From Poronia punctata (Eukaryota > Ascomycota > Sordariomycetes > Xylariales > Xylariaceae): 33,794 nucleotides of DNA. The stretch is from the NCBI GenBank assembly GCA_022579005.1, contig MU401778.1:1-33794 (forward strand), read 5' to 3'. Positions 12,709-23,626 of this stretch are shown here, piece by piece; the stretch's first letter is position 1, and each line of letters opens with the position of its first letter. Under the pieces are notes generated by a model, which did no database searches, was not told the DNA's origin, and worked only from the letters and a program-made list of their open reading frames with translations. The translations under genes and the position numbers were made by a program.

Positions 12709-15700
12709 TAATTTAAAAATAAGTTTAAATAATATAATTAGTATATATACTAAAAATATAAATAGTATACTTATAGCTTACTTAGTAAGTATTTAAACTT
12801 TATATATTTAAAATAAATATATTATATAAAAAATTTTAAACTTTAAAAGCTTTTTTTAAGCTTAAATTAAGCTAATAACTTTTATAAAAATAGCAATTTA
12901 TTATTATAAATTAATTTTTAATTAACTAGTTATATATTTTTTAAAAATAATTAACTTTAAGTTTAATTTATAAAGCTTTTAGCTTAATAGTTTTTAGTTT
13001 AACTTTTAACTAAACTAGTAATAATAAATACTTTAAAAAGTTATTTTAACTATTTTAAAAAAACTTAATTTTTTATATTATATATATAGTTAAAATATAA
13101 ACAAAAACTATAATAAACTAAATAATAAATAAAATAGTAAGTAAAAACCTTTAAAAAAAACTTTAAAAAAAACTTAAATAATAATAATAACAATTTTTTA
13201 TAAAAACTATTAAAACTTATAAGTTTATAAAAACTATTAAGTTTATAAAAACTACTTAAAAGTAATAAATACTTATATTATAACTTAATATTGCTATTTA
13301 ATAATAACTTTAATAATTAAAAAATAAAAATTAAAAGAAAATATTAGCACTTTTATATTTAACTTTAAAGATTTAAAAAACTTTAGTTAAATAAATAAAA
13401 AATTTAAAACTATTTATATAAATATATAAGCTTTTATTAATAAAGTTAATACTATATTAAAAAGTATTAAAAGTAGCACTTATAAAAGCTAGTTAGTATA
13501 GCTATAGCTTACTTTATTAAGCAAAGCTATAGTTTATTAGTAAAATTTAATTTTTACTATTAAAAGAAAACGTTTTTAAAATAAAAGTATTTAAAAAATA
13601 ATAAATTAGCTTAGCTAACGTTTTATTATAGCTTTAAGCATTGCTATTAAATAAAATAACTTTTTATAACTTAAGCTTAAAAATATTATATATAATAAAA
13701 ATATATTAAAAAAATATTTTTTAAAAAAGCTTAAATATGCTAAAGTAAATTACTTACTAGCAAGCAACAATTTTAATTAAATAAAAGTAGTTATAGCTAT
13801 ATAGTTAATAATAAACCTAGCTTTAAAGTAAAATATACTTATATTTAACTAAAAAAAAAGCTTTAGTAAATATTTTAAACTTTTTGCTTATAAAAAAGCA
13901 ATATTTTTATTAGTAAATAAATTTATATACTTTTAAGTTTAAAAAAGAAATAGGCAAAATAGCTAGATAACTTTTTTAAAAACTAATTAAATAATAAAAG
14001 CAATAATAAAACTAAAAGCTATTAGTGTAATAAACGTAATAGTAAACATAATAAAAGCTGTAATTATAATAAAAGTTAAAATTATAATAATTATAGTTAT
14101 TATAAAAATAACTATAAAAAAAACAAGTACTAATTTAAAAAATAAAAAAAAAATAAAAATAGACTTTAAAGTAAAAATAAATTTAAAGATAAAGATAAAA
14201 AAAAACCTATTTAAACTTAGTAAAAAAAAAAAAGTTAAATTATAAATTTAACTTAAATAAAAGCTTAATAAACTTATAAAAAAAAAACTTTTTAAATTTA
14301 AAGTTAAATAAAGTATTTATAGTTATTAATTATAATATATATTATAAGCACTATAGTAGTATATTTTTAAATTTAAAAGAAAAAAACGCTATAGCTAAAA
14401 GTATACTTAAAAACTAGTAAAGTTTTATAATATTTTTACTTTAAAGTTACTAAAGCAAAATTATATAAAATATAACTAATTTTTTAAGTTATAAAATTAA
14501 TTATTTAAGTATTTAAAAAATGCTAAAAAAAGCTAAATAAAAAACTTAATAATAAAGCTTATTTTATTAAATTTAATAAATTAAAAACTTTAAAACTATA
14601 TATTTAAGTTATAATTTTTTTAAAAACTTAAATAAAAAAACTTATTAATTAATTTTAATACTTTTATTTATATATTTTAGTTTATATAAAGCTTAAATTT
14701 GCAAAAATAACTATTTATTTTAATACTAAAATAAGTTAAAATATTATTACTTATAACTTATTAAATATAACTATATATATTACTAAAAAATAGTTAAGTA
14801 AAGTTTAAAGTATTAGTAGTAAATAAGTTAAATATATTAAATAAGCTATTTTAAAAATATATATAGTAAAAATAAGCAAATTTAAAAATAAATAAGTTAA
14901 GTTTATAGTATTTATATAAGTATTAAATAAAATTATAAAACTTTAAATATTATTAAAAACTAATTTTAATAATATTTATAAAGCTAAAATTAATTTTAAA
15001 ATTTAAACTATTATATTTAATATAGTAAAAAGTTTTAATATTTTTTTTATAATTTAATTAAAGTTATACTTTTATGTTTAAAAAGTAATATTAGCTTATA
15101 AAGTGCTATTAAAACTAAAAAAAACTTTGTTAGCTTTAATATAATATAAATTGCTACTTTTAAACTAAAATTTTACTTTTAAACTAATATATAAAAACGT
15201 TGTTTTTTTATTTATAAAATTAATTATTTTAAATATTATAATTATAGCTAACTTATTATTTAAGCTAAAAAAGGTTAAAAAAAGGTATAAAAGTAAGTAT
15301 TATTAATAAATAAACTAAAACTAAAGTATAAAAAGCTATTTAAAAAAAATGTTTAAAAGCTATAGTAATAGTAGCTATAATATTATAAATGCTTACGCTT
15401 ACTAAAGCAACTAGCAAAGTAAATATTGCTAATAAAATTTTTTTTAAATACTTAATTTACTTTAAAATATTAAACTTACTTATATATATAGCTTTAGCTA
15501 CTAAAAAATACTTTATTTTAAGTAAAAAAATATAAAATATAATAACTAAATTAAAAATTATTAAAGTTTTTAATATTAAAACTAATTAAGCTAAAAATAA
15601 GAAAATAAGTAACTTTAAACTTAAAGTAACTAAATTTTTATTAACTATAAAAATTTAAAAGCTTTTTAAAATAAAAAAAATTATTAGTTTAAATAAATAG

Positions 15701-18700
15701 TTTATATATGCTAAACTAAATTTTGCTATTAGCAAAATTATTTAAATTTTAAATTTTTTTTTAAAAATTTAAACTAATTAAAAAATTATTAATATTTTTA
15801 AAAAAAACTAAATAAAAATACTTTTAGTAAATAACTAGTAATAAATAAAATTAAATAGTTAACTTTATTTTTTTAATATTAAAAACTAAGCAATTATAAA
15901 TAAAGTTTTTAATAAGCTATATAAGCAAAGTTAAATAAAATAAGTAAATAAACTAAGCTTTTTTGCTTACTTAACTTTTATTACTTATTAATAAATAAAA
16001 AAAAGCATATAAACTAAACTTATAATAAACTTTTAAGCTTTTAATAAAATAGCTATACTTAATAACTATTTACTATTTTTATAATTAAAAATAATTAAAT
16101 TAGTTTAAAAAAACGCTATATTATTATAGTAAACATTATAGCTTTTTTTTACTAGTTTAAAGTTTATTTAAATTATTAAAACTAATTTACTATAGTAAGT
16201 TTATAAAAATTAAAATGCTTTATTATAGCACTTATAAAATTTTATAACTTGCTAGCTTATATTTAATATTTTATAAATTAAATATTAAAGCTATATAAAT
16301 TATTTTATAAAGCTTTTATTAATAATATTATTATATTTTTAAATAATAAAGCTAGTTATGTAAAATACTTATAAAAAGTATTTAATTTATTTAAATAAAA
16401 ATAAATTTTAATATTACTTAAAAAGTTATTTTTAAAATACTTTTTAAGAAAACTATTAAGCTTTTAAGTTAACTTTTTTAAAATGTTAACAACTAAGCAT
16501 AGGTTAGCTGCTTTTAAAAACTTTATATTTTTAAATAATTTAAAAGCTTTAAAATAATACTTTAGCAATAGTAGATTTTTATAAACACTACTACTATACT
16601 ATACTTAATGTGCAAAACCTTTATAAAAAGAAAACTGCTTTATTAAATAAAAAATGTAAAAAAAAAAAAATTAAATAGTAATTTTAAAAAACGTTAAGCT
16701 TATATTTAATTAACTTATTTTAAGCTTGTTAAAGCTAAACTTGTATTTTTTTAGGCTATATAAAACTTTATTTATAAGCATACTATTTTTAAATATTATA
16801 ACTTAGTATAAACCTTGTTTATATAAATAAACGCTTTATTAAAATAAAAATTTAGTATTATATTATTTTATACTAAAAAAAGTTATAAGTAGCAACTTAG
16901 TACGTTTATTTTAAATACTTAAGTTAAACTTATTATGTTTTTAAGCTAGTTATTATTTTAACTAAAGCTAAAATATAAACTTTTTAAAATAAAAGTAATA
17001 TACGTAGTATAGGCTTATAAACGTTTAAAAATAATAATTAAAGCTTTAAATAACTTAGTAGTAGTGTTAATAAACTATTTAGCTATTAAAAAAATACTTA
17101 ATTAAATTAGCTTTAATATTGCTTTAATAAATAAAGCAAATAAAAAGCTAGTAAATATATTAATTTTTTTTTAATATAGCTTATAAACTTATTACTTTTT
17201 AAAATAACTAAATTTTATTTTAAATATGCTAAGCTAACTTTAAAATGTTATTAATAAAGTAAATAAAAATAGCAAAGTAATTAAATTAAATAAAAAGCTT
17301 ATGCTTAATTAAATATAGTTAGTTAGTAAGATAATAGCTATTATAAATTTTAAAATAAAAAAGAAATTTTTAAAAAGCTATAAAAAAAACTTAAAGTTTT
17401 ACTAAATTTTGCAAAAAATTTAAAATAATAATAAAAATGTTATAAATTTTTTAAAGCCTAGCTACTTATTTAAAGTTATTAAAAGTTTAATTTATAATAT
17501 AAACTAAAAAGAAAATTAAAAGCTATATATACTAAAAAGTATAATAGTAACGTTTATAGCAATAGTATATAATAATAAACACTACTTTAAAAAATAATAT
17601 ATATTATAAAACTTAAACTAATACTTAATTTAATTTAAAACAAAGCTAGTTAAAAAATATATTAACTATTATAATATATATAAACTTTATATAACTTTAT
17701 AAAAAAAGCTATATAGTTTTTATTAAGCAATAAAACTAGTAAATTTATATTTTATAAAGACTATTGCTATAAACTTTATTATAAAGCTTTTAAAAGTTAA
17801 ATTAACTAATTTACTTTAAAAACTAAAAGGCTATAAATATTTTAATGCTTTGATAATAATTATTTATATTATATTTAAATAGTTATTATTAATACTAAGT
17901 AATATAAAGTATATTATAAAAAACTAAGTAATAGTATTTACTTAAATAATCTTACTAACTAATTAAAGCGTTTTATTAAGCATTATTTTAAACTAAAACT
18001 AAAAGTTTACTTTAGCTTTTTAAAAAAAGCTATAAAAAGGTTTTAGCATAAGACTTTTAATATTAATAGCTTACTATTTATAAATAAACAAAGCTTTAAA
18101 ACAAAAAAATTAAATAGTTAAAATAGCAATATATTACTTTTATTTTAAAAACTTAAAAAGAAAATAAACTAAATTATTACTAGCGTTATAGTAAAACTTA
18201 AATAGTAGCTACTTTAAAACTATTAAGGCCTTTGCTTATAAACTATTATTTAGATTTTAATTGCTTAAATTTAATAATATTATTATATAGTTAAAGAAAA
18301 TAATTTTAATAATATTAAATTTAAATAAGTTAAATACTTTTTAAACTTACTTTTAATAAAACGTAAAACTAGCTATAAACTTTGCTACTACTTATGCTAA
18401 ATAATATTATAATTAAAAGCATAAACTAATTAAATTTAATAAAAAAAATAAGGTTTATTTTTAACTTTATTATAAATATTATTTATTTAGCTGTTTTTTA
18501 AAAAAGTACTTTTAGCAACGCGCTAGCTTTTAAAAAATAAAAAAAAAAGTTAAAAAATTAGCTTATAAAATTAATTTACTAAAAACTTTTAAAATTTATT
18601 TAATTATATTTATAGCTTACTTATTTTTTAAATAAAAGGGTAAAAATTTATTTTATTAATTTATTTTAGTACTAGGTCTAATTTAAAATAATTAACTAGA

Positions 18701-19124
18701 CTTAAAAAAAGTTAGTAAATTATTTAAAATTAAAACTATTTTAAATTACTAACTAAATTGCTTTAAAAAAAGTTTTTAATACTTAGTTAAATAAAAAGGT
18801 TATAGTTATAAAAATAACTAGTAATGCTTTAAATAGTAATTATATAGCATAAAGTAGTTAATTTAAAAGTATTAAAACTAATTAAAAAGTTAACTAAAAA
18901 CAAAAAAGGTAATATTTAATAAAACTAATTATAAGCAGCAAAAAAGACCTTATAAGGCAAAGAAAATAAAAAAAGTATAAAAATAAACAAATTAGCACTT
19001 AAAATTGTTAAAGTTAACGTTTTTTCTTTATATAGCTAGCACTTAATATAATATATTATAAAAGGACCTATTTTAAAAATAAAGTCTTATAGCTTATAAA
19101 TTAAATAGCTAGATTAAATAAAGA

Positions 19125-19178
19125 CTAGCGCACTAAGGTTAATTAGTTAGTAATAACTAATTACTTTAACCTTGCTAG
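19125..19178. repeat. Imperfect inverted repeat (hairpin)
   Basis: The outer arms are CTAGC (19125-19129) and GCTAG (19174-19178). The inner arms are AAGGTTAA (19135-) and TTAACCTT (ending 19173), followed inward by ATTAGTTA/TAACTAAT pairings around a short centre. The structure sits in a less mutated patch, which may mark an element edge such as an LTR end, but no partner copy was found in this window. Confidence 0.6.
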
Positions 19179-20590
19179 ATTCTTTTCTTTTAATATTATT
19201 AATTTATAGAATTTACTATACTACTTTATAGTTCCCTTTACCACTTTAAAAACTTATTATTTTTAGTATTATTACTATTATTATTTACTTATAAACTTAA
19301 ATTATATAGTTTTATAAAATTTATACTAGTGAGGTTATTATAGTTAAGTATAAAGTTATAAATAGTATATATAGCGTAAATAAGCTTAATAAAAGTGTTA
19401 ATATTATATAATGCTTTTATTTAAAAGTATTAAAAAGTATTTTTTAGCTACTTAAAAGCTTGCTTAATAGTAATTTAAAGTTAGCTATAGTATAAGTTAT
19501 ATAATTTTTTTTTATTGTAGGCTTTAAACTACCTTTAGCTAACTTTTAAAAATAGTATTAATACGCGTTTTTTTATATTAAAGCTAGCGTTACTTAATAA
19601 AAAAGTTTTTAATAATATTTTTAACTTATTATAGTTAGTTGCTTTATTAAAAACTTTTAAGTTATTTATAAACTTTTTTTAACTAGCTAATATATAAATA
19701 AATTATTTTTTTAAGTTATATATAGCTAAAGTGTTAGTTAAAATATAGCTTTTATAGTTTTTTTAAGTTTTATAAGTTTTTTTATTGCTTTAAATCTTAA
19801 TATTAAAGTATAAGCTATTAATAGTACTAATAACGTTTTTAAAATAAAAATAAAACTTTAAATTTATTAATATTTTAAAATTTGTTTTAAGTATTATTAG
19901 CATTATAATTATAACTTTTGCTAATATTATTAACGCTTTAAAGACTTTATAAAATGTAATATAAATAATATAATTATTATAGCTAAGTTGCTTAGCAATA
20001 ATGTAAATAGTAATACTTTAAGTAGCTAAAAAAAACTAATTTTTTATTAACTATTAGTTTTAACTTTTATTAAATGTTTATATTAGCTAATAATTAATTT
20101 TTTAAAGCTTTAAATATTAATTTTTACATTTAAAATACTTTTTAAAATTGCTTATTACTAGCATTAAAAACCTATTATAAATATTGCTTTATAAATTAGT
20201 TATTAGTATAAATTTTATACTTTAAATACTTTATATTATTGCTTATTATAATAGCAATTATATAAGCAATAAGCTACTAGCGTGCTTTTTATAAATAGCG
20301 CCGATTTTATAAAATAATAGCTATTTTAACATACTTTTAATATTAATAATATAAATTTGCTAATTTTACAAGTTTTATTAAAATAATACTTTTTAGCTAA
20401 AAGTATATTTACTTTTTTTATTACGCTAAAAGCTTTAGCTAAGTAAAAATATATTATATAAATAAAATAAATAAGTAAAAAGGTGCTTTTATAATTGCTA
20501 AAAATTTTAGCAAAATAATTATAGCTAATTAGCTAAGTACTATAAGCAAAAATAAACAAATTTTAGTATGCTAAAAGTAGAGTTTTGTTA

Positions 20591-20809
20591 AAAGCAGTTT
20601 ACTAAATACGCTGTTTATGCTTTTTGCTTGTTTTTACTATTATAAGCAATAAACAACAAAACAAACACGCCCTTAGCCCTTTTGCAAACGGTCGTGGTAT
20701 GAGGTAAATATGTAGGGCAAGTAAAGGCGTACTCGTAAACAGGGGCGCAACCTTACCTAATTTCGCACTTTGCGCCCAATCCGGACTTTGCGCCCAATCC
20801 GGACCGCCT
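20591..20809. other. Left edge of the GC-balanced island
   Basis: Over about 100 bp the composition changes from AT-rich to balanced. The last long AT-only words end near 20,650 and CpG-containing words appear from about 20,668. The stretch contains the 18-bp duplication annotated separately. Two overlapping ORFs on opposite strands cross it. One reads through the duplication as repeated PDWAQS on the minus strand, but neither has any recognisable domain, so I do not call a gene. Confidence 0.5.
20767..20802. repeat. 18-bp tandem duplication, two copies
   Basis: The unit ACTTTGCGCCCAATCCGG occurs twice without mismatch (20767-20784 and 20785-20802) and is followed by AC as the start of a third unit. 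The length is a multiple of three, so a minus-strand reading frame through it would repeat six residues (PDWAQS). There is no other evidence that it is coding. Confidence 0.9.
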
Positions 20810-20859
20810 TCAGGTGCCCGCGGCTGGGAATAGTAGGTTCCCCTCAAGGATGGTGCCCG

Positions 20860-20886
20860 CCCCCCCCCCCCCCCCCCCCACCCCCC
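20860..20886. repeat. C20 homopolymer with A-interrupted C6
   Basis: Twenty C residues (20860-20879), one A, then six C. It is the only long G/C homopolymer in the window and lies about 250 bp inside the GC-balanced island. It could form a G-rich structure on the minus strand. Its exact length in the assembly is doubtful because such runs are hard to sequence. Confidence 0.9.
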
Positions 20887-20949
20887 AACATCTCTCTTTA
20901 CGAGTATTTGTCGTCCTATTTTGACACCACCCGCCTCTTCGCTCACGAT

Positions 20950-21280
20950 GCCTACCTACACAGTTACCTTCTGGGCCCAGTAACAGGATCCGGTGAAGCG
21001 AGACGCACGTGGACAGAGTATAGGCATTGTATCCTTTGATATGACCTCTGAGACTGAACCGCACAGGCACACCGCCATCTGTGGCGATATGAAACTCACA
21101 CCCAGTGCTGAACAGTTGGCCATTGTCAACTAACACGTCGTTGAGGCCGTAGAAATCGAGAATCAGGTCCGGAAACGTCCCGGCAACCATTCGGTCATCA
21201 CCGTCTCGGATCATGATGCTTAGGCTGGGTGAGCTCGCAATCAGGCAAGGCGATCCTGTTAGCCTAAGCTATGTATCTGG
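20950..21280 (-). CDS. Possible unrecognised gene or exon
   Basis: A minus-strand frame is open from just after a stop near 21,270 down past the C tract. An ATG at 21,214-21,212 starts a stretch of about 85 residues with protein-like composition (acidic start MIRDGDDRM, then DLILDFYGLNDVLVDNG and GCEFHIATDGG). Below it the frame turns into low-complexity glycine from the C tract, so a real protein would have to end or splice before that. A possible donor AAG|GTAACT lies near 20,967. A TATAAAG word about 135 bp upstream of the ATG could be a promoter. I recognise no family. An ORF this long can arise by chance in balanced DNA, so this is a tentative call. Confidence 0.22.
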
Positions 21281-21605
21281 GCTTGCATTACTTAGATTTA
21301 AAAAGTAGCCATTTCCCCTGTCCTGCGCTGCACCTTTCTCCGACCTTTATATTCCTCCATGTGGGCTCGTGACTACGGCAACAATGTTCCACGCTGTATA
21401 GCATAATGGCTACTTGCACTTTAGGCCACACGCAAGGATTATATAAGGAAGTACCTTCTTAGATGAGACATATACAAATATGCTTGAGTGGGTTGCAGCT
21501 AGATACGTGGTATTGTCTATATTAGACCCTGGTCCATGGCAGCCGCAGACAAGGTTCCTCATCGATCCGACTCGAGCAGCCCCACGGCAAGGACACTGAA
21601 CTAGG

Positions 21606-22113
21606 TTACGAACCGGCGGGCGCAAAGTAAAAAGCAAGCCCGTAGATTATCAGTTTGCCATCGAGCCCGTCCTGCGCCATGTCCTCTAGCCCTTCTGTAA
21701 TACCAGGCCAGGTGCACTGCACACTAAATTTCCGAGTTAGTATAGGTCGTTAGACTTGAAACCGTGTAAGCACTCCGGCCAAATCGGCAGAGCTGGGGCA
21801 CAACCCCAGAAAGCACACCGTCTTCGAGTCTCGCCTCCAGCCCCCAGCTCCCAGCGAAGTAAAATAGCCAAGTAGTCAAGCTGGCATCAAGAATGGCTTA
21901 CCGCCGTACTGATTTGGTCCCGGTAGAGATGACGAGGACCACTCCAGTCCCTAGTTCGGCCCCGAGCTGGACGCTTGTTCCGGCGCGTAGGTACTCGATG
22001 TTGAACCCTTGATGCAGTATTCGGTGCGCTGTAATCTCGCATAGTTGATGCCATTCCGTACGTGCGCCCCAGTTCCGTGGGGAGACGGGTGTTGCCGGTG
22101 TCTTGAACGGCAT
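21606..22113 (-). CDS. Possible two-exon unrecognised gene
   Basis: Exon 1 (22113-21902) begins with an ATG and reads 70 codons, with residues such as TEWHQLCEITAHRIL and GAELGTGVVLVISTG, ending at a donor GCG|GTAAGC. A putative 178-bp intron (21901-21724) carries an exact TACTAAC at 21742-21736, 12 bases before the acceptor TTTAG. Exon 2 (21723-21606) joins in frame and adds about 39 residues, including a hydrophobic LIIYGLAFYFA segment, ending in TAA. The predicted product is 109 aa. The intron signals and the frame match support it. No domain is recognised, codon use was not tested, and the start could lie in a further upstream exon (an acceptor-like CTTTGTAG lies near 22,134). It could also be a decayed gene. 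Confidence 0.27.
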
Positions 22114-22776
22114 GGGTGGGCCTTAGGCGTAACTACAAAGATGTATGGGACTAGGTTCATGTGCCAGTGTCGTGCGGGTCTGTACTAATGTGAGGGGCAC
22201 GCATTAATTCTCCAGTTCGAGTGTGATGCAGACTCAACGAGTTGCCCGTAGTTTCTGAGTAAGGCTCCGATTGTCGTGTATGGAATTTCTTATAGGAACA
22301 ACGTGTGAGTTTCACTGCAAGTGAAGTTCGTTTCGATGCGCAGGTCCAAGCCAAACTGGACATACAACGATGTTCCAGTTGCTGAACACGAAAAAAAAGT
22401 TGTAACGCTGGTGTTGTCCTTCTGAGGCTAGACATTCTTTGTTGATTCCCGATCAAAGGCGAACAGGGCACGGCTTTGTGAGGAAAAACTAGTCGGTGAT
22501 GCTGCTACCGGCTGGCAGGAGACAAAGAGAGCCCTTACTACCACTGCGATGCCCGCACCGGATAGGGCGAGGTACGTGGGTGAGGGACGTCCCTTCTATG
22601 ATTCCAATAACCTATCCCCAATATCCGTCGCTGCCGTGCACGTGCATATCGCTTTGTAACCCACAACCTACGGACCCATTTTGGAGGCGATTCGATGAGC
22701 GTCAAGACGCTGTAGGAGCCCGGTTCCGCCCAGTCCACCTAAGACTAGGTAGATAGCTACTTCAGTACTTATCTCT
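22114..22776. other. GC-balanced stretch without a supported gene
   Basis: This lies downstream of the Mpv17-family gene on its own strand and must include that gene's 3' untranslated region and terminator. ORFs of 66 to 104 codons occur on both strands (for example 22157-22471 minus, with a basic Ser/Arg-rich start resembling a mitochondrial presequence), but they overlap in conflicting frames and carry no domain I know. The base composition shows no RIP. Confidence 0.4.
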
Positions 22777-23626
22777 CTAGCGGGCAGCGAGAAGGCTCAT
22801 ATAGACACCCCAGGCCACACCCGCGATACTAGCCACAAGGTTGCGGCCCTCGATAGTTTTTATGAAAGCGAAGTTAATCAAGCTCACAAAAGGCCAGAGT
22901 TTCCACCCGGCAAAGAGGATTGGGAAAAACTCGGTCTGGCTGTCTGAAACCACGCGGTTCCAGTCAACTCTGCCATAGTCGATAGAGTCTCGGGTAAAGA
23001 GATACTGTAGGCTCTTGCCATAATTCCTCAAGGGGGCATCCATGGCCTGCGGCATGGCGGCCTGGATAGAATGCATAAAAATGCTGAAGAGGAATGTGTT
23101 GGCAGCGCTACCAACAGTCTGGTCCAGTAACAGCTTGATGATGGTGTTGATAATGTTCAATCTGGGCGCCACGAGCTTTCCACTTTTGGACTCCTTGTCC
23201 AGTTTCTTATTGTCATTCGCAGCGGCTAATTTCGCGGCGGGATCCGGTGGCGAGGCATCATAAGCTGGGAACGTCGATTCTAAATAATCCTGCCTATATC
23301 CCCGTCAGAATGCCGCAGGTGCTTACACTCCACCCTCCGACTTACATACCATAAGAAGTTGGCCGGTACGTTAAGGAAGGCATAGAGCACGAAGTGGAAA
23401 ATGGGCACCACATCAAGAACAAGGGTTGTCTATACAGCGTGGTTAGAATGTACCTTCCTTGAGTCCCTTTACAAGGCCACTAAATATGACTAGCGAAGGC
23501 TGGGGTTGCTGGAAGGCTTTTACGTACATCAGTCTGGTAGGCTGTCAGGCACTGAGCCAAAATATTGGATGTTGCAGAGAGAACAGCAGATTGCAAGGTA
23601 GCTGCCACGATGGGAGGCAACGCCAT
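22777..23626 (-). CDS. Mpv17/PMP22-family membrane protein, three exons
   Basis: Integral membrane protein of the Mpv17/PMP22 family, whose members reside in the inner mitochondrial or peroxisomal membrane and are linked to metabolite permeability. The exact substrate is unknown. Exons are 23626-23528, 23429-23350 and 23293-22777. Intron 1 (98 bp) is GTACGT..CTAAC..TATAG; intron 2 (56 bp) is GTATGT..CTGAC..TATAG. The junctions join in frame to give 231 aa. The start MALPPIVAATLQSAVLSATS matches the family's usual N-terminus and has a strong context (GACCATGG), so I prefer it to an in-frame ATG at 23758. Landmarks: residues 34-60 form a hydrophobic segment ending NFLWQDYLE; 117-121 DQTVG; 189-201 GWKLWPFVSLINF, the family signature; and W221 near the C-terminus (WGVYMSLL). 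A charged, Lys/Asp-rich linker (about 70-100) makes it longer than the 170-200 aa core. Paralogues are numerous in fungi, so I give no symbol. Confidence 0.92.
23294..23349 (-). other. Intron 2 of the Mpv17-family gene
   Basis: Donor GTATGT splits the tryptophan codon TG|G of the NFLW motif. A CTGAC branch site precedes the acceptor TATAG, and the next exon supplies G and then QDYLESTFP, the typical family continuation. Length 56 bp. Confidence 0.9.
23430..23527 (-). other. Intron 1 of the Mpv17-family gene
   Basis: Donor GTACGT directly follows the codons for QTD. The branch site CTAAC lies about 12 bases before the acceptor TATAG. A nearer TTTAG (about 23,480) was rejected because the sequence after it does not continue the family alignment, whereas TATAG restores TTLVLDVVPIFHF in phase 0. 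Confidence 0.85.

Larger units (their letters stand above)
11747..20590. other. AT-rich RIP-type block, nested degraded repeats
   Basis: This is 8.8 kb of AT-rich DNA with no ORF of 60 codons. The strand bias of A versus T changes along it: T-rich to about 12,130, mainly A-rich from about 12,150 to 19,150 (with a mixed stretch near 16.0-16.3 kb), then T-rich to about 20,560. This suggests at least two degraded elements in opposite orientations. I found no second LTR pair by eye. A less mutated patch lies at about 19,000-19,240. No gene, RNA or regulatory site can be supported. Confidence 0.65.

Noticed and set aside
14280..14400. Possible remnants of a retroelement protease or zinc-knuckle motif
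   Set aside because: Frames near 14.0-14.4 kb give loose resemblance only after assuming many reversals, and the spacing of key residues does not fit.
1..20590. Centromere or mitochondrial DNA as explanation of the AT richness
   Set aside because: Transition-only LTR differences and an inserted retrotransposon fit RIP-mutated nuclear repeats. Nothing mitochondrial is recognisable. A centromeric location cannot be excluded but is not shown by sequence alone.
20602..20946. 114-codon minus-strand ORF with PDWAQS repeat and polyglycine
   Set aside because: The repeat comes from the 18-bp duplication and the glycines from the C tract. It begins downstream of no clear promoter and has no domain.
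21780..21835. tRNA-like words (TTCGAGTC resembling a T-loop)
   Set aside because: No matching acceptor stem, D-loop GG or anticodon arm could be folded at the right spacing.
22157..22471. 104-codon minus-strand ORF with a presequence-like basic N-terminus
   Set aside because: It conflicts with other frames, has no domain, and alternative splice readings could not be ranked. It is noted only as a possible upstream exon.
22496..22756. 86-codon plus-strand ORF
   Set aside because: It lies where the 3' region of the Mpv17-family gene should be, has an Arg/Pro-rich random-like composition and overlaps an ORF on the other strand.
23042..23263. 73-codon plus-strand ORF
   Set aside because: It is antisense to exon 3 of the Mpv17-family gene, which is clearly the coding strand.
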